From: Chloroflexota bacterium
GTDB taxonomy: Bacteria; Chloroflexota; Anaerolineae; Anaerolineales; Villigracilaceae
Assembly (NCBI GenBank): GCA_026389975.1
Contig: JAPLGV010000039.1
Location: forward strand, 1 to 8,134
Length of the DNA: 8,134 nucleotides
Direction of reading: 5' to 3'
Shown here: piece by piece, positions 5,043 through 8,134 of the stretch
How positions within the stretch are numbered: the first letter of the stretch is position 1
How the letters are laid out: every line of letters starts with the position of its first letter
Made by a program: the position numbers and the translations under genes
The notes under the pieces: model-generated
Databases searched by the model: none
The model's input: the letters and a program-made list of their open reading frames with translations, nothing else
Told to the model about the DNA's origin: nothing

Positions 5043-5885
5043 TTATTTTCTACGATCCACCACCGCTTTGACCAGTTTAACCGCAATGCTTCCTCCCGGG
5101 ACAATCAACCCCACCGCATCCGCAGTCACATCAAAGATCAGGTCGCGAGTGACCAACCCCTTGATCTGATCGTTCTGTTTCTTTCCTCCCGAATGCACTT
5201 CGCCAGTAAGCCCATCGAACTCCAGGATCACCCGTTTCCCTTTGGTCACCCACTCATACTCAAACGCATAAACCGGTCGAAAGTTTATATCGAGCGCTTC
5301 CACGTTCACCCGTTCTTCATGGATCACTTGCGCTTGTACCGGCTTGATCACTTCCGCGAGCACCGCCCGTACGACCGTCGTGGCATGCGCTTGCGGGGGC
5401 ACCACCAACACACCCGCGGGCGCAAACTGTCCCAAGTCCGCGATCTCGCTCTTTTCAAAGGACTGGTATTTGCTCAGGTCCATTTTTGTCCCTGTTCCAT
5501 CAAAAGTGAAACTTTGCCGGCGTTCTTCAACGCAGTGTTCCACTCCGTTGAGTGAGAAACTGGCACCACTTTTGGGGTTAGCGGTAACCGGCAGGTCCTG
5601 CCCGAGGGCTGTGACGTGGTGAACTTCCGCCCCACTTACAGAAATAGTGTAAGTATGACTCCGCTCATACACCGTGCGCACAAAGACGTTGATCAGCCAA
5701 AAAGCTTCCAGCCGGCTTTCGAACGACACAATTTGAATATCCTCAGGTTTGGGGCGAGCGATCAGTGCCCCCAAGGTTCCAGTAACAAGACTGGTCTTTT
5801 TCTGTTCGAGTCGATCACGCGCCACCTCCAATGAAATTTGAGGGACGAGATGAAAGGCACGTTCGGCAGCAAGATAAATATCCAA
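5043..5885 (-). CDS. Hypothetical protein, 280 residues, unrecognised
   Basis: I do not recognise this family. No signal peptide or clear transmembrane segment is visible. Residues 52-100 look like alternating strands (TVYERSHTYTISVSG). Residues 203-232 contain PVYAFEYEW..KGKRVILEF followed by DGLTGEVHSGG, a strand-turn-strand with an aromatic/charged pattern and a D-x-x-T-G-E-V turn reminiscent of PepSY-like repeats (weak resemblance only). The C-terminal 30 residues are hydrophobic/amphipathic (VGLIVPGGSIAVKLVKAVV). Translation probably starts at TTG (5885-5883), set by AAAGGAG six bases upstream; no in-frame ATG lies near that site. Base composition looks more AT-rich than the neighbouring mevalonate genes. 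It is convergent with that operon and separated by 184 bp from the next minus-strand gene upstream, so it is probably transcribed on its own. Confidence 0.75.
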   Translation of the reverse strand: MDIYLAAERAFHLVPQISLEVARDRLEQKKTSLVTGTLGALIARPKPEDIQIVSFESRLEAFWLINVFVRTVYERSHTYTISVSGAEVHHVTALGQDLPVTANPKSGASFSLNGVEHCVEERRQSFTFDGTGTKMDLSKYQSFEKSEIADLGQFAPAGVLVVPPQAHATTVVRAVLAEVIKPVQAQVIHEERVNVEALDINFRPVYAFEYEWVTKGKRVILEFDGLTGEVHSGGKKQNDQIKGLVTRDLIFDVTADAVGLIVPGGSIAVKLVKAVVDRRK

Positions 5886-5891
5886 ATGGCA

Positions 5892-5898
5892 CTCCTTT
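5892..5898 (-). promoter_or_regulatory. Shine-Dalgarno fixing a TTG start
   Basis: On the minus strand AAAGGAG is followed by TGCCAT and then TTG (5885-5883). The ideal spacing selects the TTG as the start of the 280-residue protein. Confidence 0.6.
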
Positions 5899-5937
5899 GA
5901 ACTCTCATCTATTCTATATTGGATTTGTCATCAACGC

Positions 5938-5954
5938 ACAGCCGCAGCGGCTGT
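5938..5954. repeat. Perfect 17-bp palindrome ACAGCCGC-A-GCGGCTGT
   Basis: Eight-base arms flank a single central A, 53-69 bp upstream of the start of the 5043-5885 gene, in the 184-bp gap between two minus-strand genes. No T run follows on either strand, so it does not look like an intrinsic terminator. It could be a dimeric-regulator operator or the remnant of a small repeat. The rest of the gap (5955-6069) shows a short GAGAC-AAA-GTCTC inverted repeat but nothing else I can interpret. Confidence 0.4.
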
Positions 5955-6069
5955 AATGGCATGCTTCCCGTCCATTATCGCGCTTTTTTTGATAGAACGC
6001 GCATAGTTTTTGAGACAAAGTCTCCTCGGTAACTGCCAATGGGTGCGATAAGACTTGGGAAAGTCCACA

Positions 6070-6933
6070 TCAATTGCATTTTTCACCTTCCCCGCTCACT
6101 TCCATCCACAACTGCCTGAATTTCAGCGCGTCCACTTCCAGGACCGGGCTTTCGCACATAATGCGGCCTTTCACGCCCGCAGCGTGCAATGCACGCATCA
6201 GATTCCTGAAATCCAGGTCGGCCTCTTCCATGATCAGGTGGTTCTTCTCCCCTTTCGGACCGTAATTGATACCCGACAGGTGGATGTGCAGATGCTGCAT
6301 GGACTCGTCGCCGAGCGACTTGCGATAGAAATCCAACGCGGACATCCACTCATCGTAAGTGTTCATCGCTCCATCGCCAAGACGGGCGTGCAGGTGGGCA
6401 AAGTCAATGCACGGGACAACGCCAGGGATGGCTTTCGCCATCTCCAACACATCGGGCAGCGAGCCCAGCATGGCCGCCTTGCCACTGATCTCCGGGCGCA
6501 GCGTGACCGGGTTGCCAGCCGCACGCAGTTCGTCCACGCAGTCTTGCAAGCGCGGAATGGTCACCTTGAGCACCTCGTCCGCCGGGCGGCCTAAGTAAGT
6601 GCCGGGATGGAAGATGATGTCGGTCGCTCCGGCCAGGTTACCGAAGTGGGCCGCGTCGATCAGGTACTGGCGCAAGCGCGGCCATTTTTCGTCGTCGCCG
6701 TTCAGGTTGATGTAATACGGCGCATGGACAGACAGCACCACACCAGTCTCCACAGCCGCCTGCTTGATGGCCGCACAGGCTGTCTCGCCGACGCGCACGC
6801 CCTGCACCCAGGCCAATTCGAGGGCGTCGAGACCGACGGAAGCCGCGTACTGGATTCCGCCCACCGTCCCGCCGGGTTTGGGCGGGGTGGCTTTGGGGGA
6901 ACCGACGGTACCAAACTTGAAAGAAAGCGTCAT
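6070..6933 (-). CDS. Endonuclease IV-like (AP endonuclease family 2) TIM-barrel metalloprotein
   Basis: The 287 residues match the length of E. coli Nfo (285) and the trinuclear-zinc TIM-barrel fold that cuts DNA at abasic sites. Metal-ligand segments appear in family order: His70 (LSVHAPYYINL), His109 (IIFHPGTY), Glu148 (LRPEISGK), Asp177 and His180 (CIDFAHLHAR), His216 (HLHIHLSG), His232 (GEKNHL) and Glu261 (MCESP). The Asp-x-His pair of Nfo (Asp229/His231) appears here as Lys-Asn-His, so one acidic ligand is not evident. This GEKNHL form and the HxHxSGxxYGxKG stretch resemble the archaeal/Chloroflexota branch of the family as I recall it. A sugar-isomerase-like role is the main alternative. 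ATG 6933 is preceded by GAGGAG with a five-base spacer. It lies 27 bp downstream of the transporter gene on the same strand, so partial co-transcription is likely. Confidence 0.82.
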   Translation of the reverse strand: MTLSFKFGTVGSPKATPPKPGGTVGGIQYAASVGLDALELAWVQGVRVGETACAAIKQAAVETGVVLSVHAPYYINLNGDDEKWPRLRQYLIDAAHFGNLAGATDIIFHPGTYLGRPADEVLKVTIPRLQDCVDELRAAGNPVTLRPEISGKAAMLGSLPDVLEMAKAIPGVVPCIDFAHLHARLGDGAMNTYDEWMSALDFYRKSLGDESMQHLHIHLSGINYGPKGEKNHLIMEEADLDFRNLMRALHAAGVKGRIMCESPVLEVDALKFRQLWMEVSGEGEKCN

Positions 6934-6944
6934 AGGTGCTCCTC

Positions 6945-6970
6945 AGAAAAATACCGTCGGTCAAGACGGT
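6945..6970 (-). terminator. Candidate intrinsic terminator overlapping the transporter stop codon
   Basis: On the minus strand ACCGTC (6970-6965), loop TTGACC (containing the TGA stop), GACGGT (6958-6953), then ATTTTTCT. The 6-bp stem plus T run suits a weak terminator or attenuator between the transporter and the endonuclease IV-like gene, whose Shine-Dalgarno follows at once. Confidence 0.5.
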
Positions 6971-8034
6971 TCCGTTGCATGGGAATGGCGATGATGAATG
7001 TCCGGCGCGTGGTCATGGGCATGTTCCAGAATATCATGGGCATGAACATGCGAATGAGATTGCCTGGCACTTTCGACAGCATGTTCATGCTCGTGGTGTC
7101 CATCATTATGTGTATGTCGGTGCTCGTGAACAATATTCTCATGAACGTGTACATGATCGTGATCTTCCATCAAAAGAATATATGCCCCTGACGCAATTAC
7201 CAGCAAGGCAATAAAAAAGAAAATACCGGGAATCTCCCGAAAAATCAAAAACGACAGAAGGATTCCAGCCAGCGGAGCTGTACCAAATAATGCGCTGGTG
7301 CGGCCTGCCCCCAATCCACGCATAGCGTGCACAAACAGGAAGATACTCAACCCATAACTCAAGCTGCCTAGCAACAGGGCAAGAAGAGTAACGCCCGGCG
7401 ATGGGAAAGTATTTCCGAGAGCAACAGCGATTATGAGTGATACCAGCCCCGCTGCCAGGCCTTTCACGGTAACAATAACCAGTGGATCTTTGGCGGATAT
7501 ATTGCGCGTCAAATTATTGTCAACTCCCCACATAACGCAGGCTGCCAATATCCCAAGTGCACTCAAGGAAAATCCCCATTGATTAGTAAAGTCCGCGGAA
7601 AGCAGAATGCTGGCGAGTGTAATCAAACCAATCGCCCACCATGCGCGGCGACCAATAGCCTCTTTGAAAACGATAGCAGCAATCAACGTGGTTGCGACGC
7701 CTTCAAAGTTCAAGAGAAGAGATGCGGTAGCCGCGGGTGCATGGCGGAGGCTTATCATGAGCATAATTGGTGCGATCACCCCGCCTGCCAGGATTGCCCC
7801 GACAAGCCATGGCCAGTCCGATCGTGCAAGGCGCGCTTCTTTCTGCTCATATTGCACCTTCTTCTCCATCAATTTTACACACAGCAAACCGAACCCAGAA
7901 CCGAGATACAGCAATGCGGCTAATAATACCGGCGAAGTTTCTCCCAACAGCAATTTGGAAAGCGGCGCACTTGCTCCAAATAGGAAGGCGGCCAACAATG
8001 CTTGGACAACAGGAATGATACGGCTTGATTTCAA
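6961..8034 (-). CDS. EamA/DMT-superfamily transporter with histidine-rich cytoplasmic-type tail
   Basis: Inner-membrane protein of 357 residues. Ten hydrophobic segments can be read between residues 7 and 289, in the two five-helix halves typical of EamA. The first is VQALLAAFLFGASAPLSK; the second half runs from about LSALGILAACVMWGVDN to FFFIALLVIASGAYILLM. The tail, residues 290-357 (6964-7167), contains 23 His in 68 residues, mostly as HxH runs, ending in PDIHHRHSH. Such tails bind Zn, Ni, Co or Cu in other transporters, so metal sensing or metal transport is plausible, but the substrate is not shown by the sequence. The start is TTG (8034-8032), immediately before the first helix, with GGAAAG (8049-8044) nine bases upstream inside the end of the preceding gene. 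Only six T residues separate that gene's stop from this start, so translational coupling is likely. Base composition looks lower in GC than the mevalonate genes. Confidence 0.88.
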   Translation of the reverse strand: MKSSRIIPVVQALLAAFLFGASAPLSKLLLGETSPVLLAALLYLGSGFGLLCVKLMEKKVQYEQKEARLARSDWPWLVGAILAGGVIAPIMLMISLRHAPAATASLLLNFEGVATTLIAAIVFKEAIGRRAWWAIGLITLASILLSADFTNQWGFSLSALGILAACVMWGVDNNLTRNISAKDPLVIVTVKGLAAGLVSLIIAVALGNTFPSPGVTLLALLLGSLSYGLSIFLFVHAMRGLGAGRTSALFGTAPLAGILLSFLIFREIPGIFFFIALLVIASGAYILLMEDHDHVHVHENIVHEHRHTHNDGHHEHEHAVESARQSHSHVHAHDILEHAHDHAPDIHHRHSHATEPS

Positions 8035-8040
8035 AAAAAA

Positions 8041-8134
8041 TTACTTTCCAATGTAAGCCTTGAATATCTGCCACAACGGGGGCCCCAAGATGAGCAAGCC
8101 GACCAAAATCGAAGTCAGTGCAGCGATCAGCACC
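8041..8134 (-). CDS. C-terminal end of a membrane protein (partial, enters from the right edge)
   Basis: Read on the minus strand, the last 30 codons give VLIAALTSILVGLLILGPP followed by LWQIFKAYIGK and TAA (8043-8041). This is one transmembrane helix and a short basic tail. It is an open frame from the window edge and ends seven bases before the transporter start, so the two genes probably form an operon. Too little is visible to name the family. Confidence 0.6.
   Translation of the reverse strand, partial: VLIAALTSILVGLLILGPPLWQIFKAYIGK
8044..8049 (-). promoter_or_regulatory. Shine-Dalgarno GGAAAG for the TTG start of the transporter
   Basis: GGAAAG overlaps the Gly-Lys codons before the upstream stop. 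It is followed by TAA and an eight-T run whose last two T's begin the TTG start. The match to consensus is moderate. Confidence 0.35.

Noticed and set aside
4995..5555. A 186-codon plus-strand open frame in the 5043-5885 region
   Set aside because: It begins inside the operon terminator, lacks a ribosome site, and its His/Arg/Phe-rich translation looks non-protein-like, whereas the minus-strand frame has a strong Shine-Dalgarno and structured patterns.
5975..6030. GAGAC-AAA-GTCTC and the nearby seven-T run, considered as a terminator for the endonuclease IV-like gene
   Set aside because: On the minus strand the hairpin is followed by A's rather than T's, and the T run on the plus strand is not preceded by a stem, so neither direction gives a standard terminator.
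6055..6594. A 179-codon plus-strand open frame opposite the endonuclease IV-like gene
   Set aside because: Antisense to a protein with clear family metal-ligand motifs; no independent support.
6961..7167. Repetitive CATG-rich DNA at the end of the transporter gene, considered as a repeat array or CRISPR-like element
   Set aside because: The repetitiveness comes from His/Asp/Val codons of the histidine-rich tail in frame; there is no regular spacer-repeat structure.
1..8134. Search by eye for tRNA or rRNA genes, transposases or attachment sites
   Set aside because: No cloverleaf-like segment, rRNA signature, transposase motif or flanking direct repeat of a mobile element was recognised.

Overview
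The window looks like bacterial chromosome, most likely from a Chloroflexota (Anaerolineae-like) organism. This is inferred from the mixture of an archaeal-type HMG-CoA synthase/thiolase/DUF35 set with a class II HMG-CoA reductase in bacterial-style operons with Shine-Dalgarno sites. No rRNA or other phylogenetic marker is present, so the assignment is tentative. The four-gene plus-strand cluster and the gene at 6070-6933 look GC-rich. The genes at 5043-5885 and 6961-8034 look visibly more AT-rich.

Layout. At the left edge (1-502, minus) is the N-terminal GAF domain of a DevS/DosS-like sensor protein that runs off the window. It is divergent from a plus-strand four-gene cluster. That cluster is class II HMG-CoA reductase (595-1905), archaeal-type HMG-CoA synthase (2049-3113), a thiolase-fold protein (3236-4423) and a DUF35 zinc-ribbon/OB-fold protein (4549-4947), closed by an intrinsic terminator near 4968-5003. 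The minus strand then holds an unrecognised 280-residue protein (5043-5885). Beyond it are an endonuclease IV-like TIM-barrel metalloprotein (6070-6933), an EamA/DMT transporter with a 68-residue histidine-rich tail (6961-8034), and the last 30 residues of a membrane protein (8041-8134). No stretch longer than 300 bases lacks a gene.

How the genes work together. HMG-CoA synthase, thiolase and DUF35 proteins form one complex in archaea, in which acetoacetyl-CoA passes directly from thiolase to synthase. HMG-CoA reductase makes mevalonate from the product. The plus-strand cluster therefore reads as an upper mevalonate pathway operon for isoprenoid precursors. The lower-pathway kinases and decarboxylase are not in the window.

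Three things stand out. (1) The thiolase-fold protein lacks the nucleophilic Cys (Gly91) and the GHP-motif His (Asn341), and has Tyr291 in place of the HDAF-type His, so it may not be a conventional thiolase. (2) The reductase gene ends in two diverged copies of the same C-terminal coding segment, the second in another reading frame, so the annotated protein ends in an odd Arg/Trp tail. (3) All three gaps inside the operon are unusually long (about 120-145 bp) and carry inverted arrays of GG-led 7-8 nt units (consensus GGTAATCA), a family seen nowhere else in the window.
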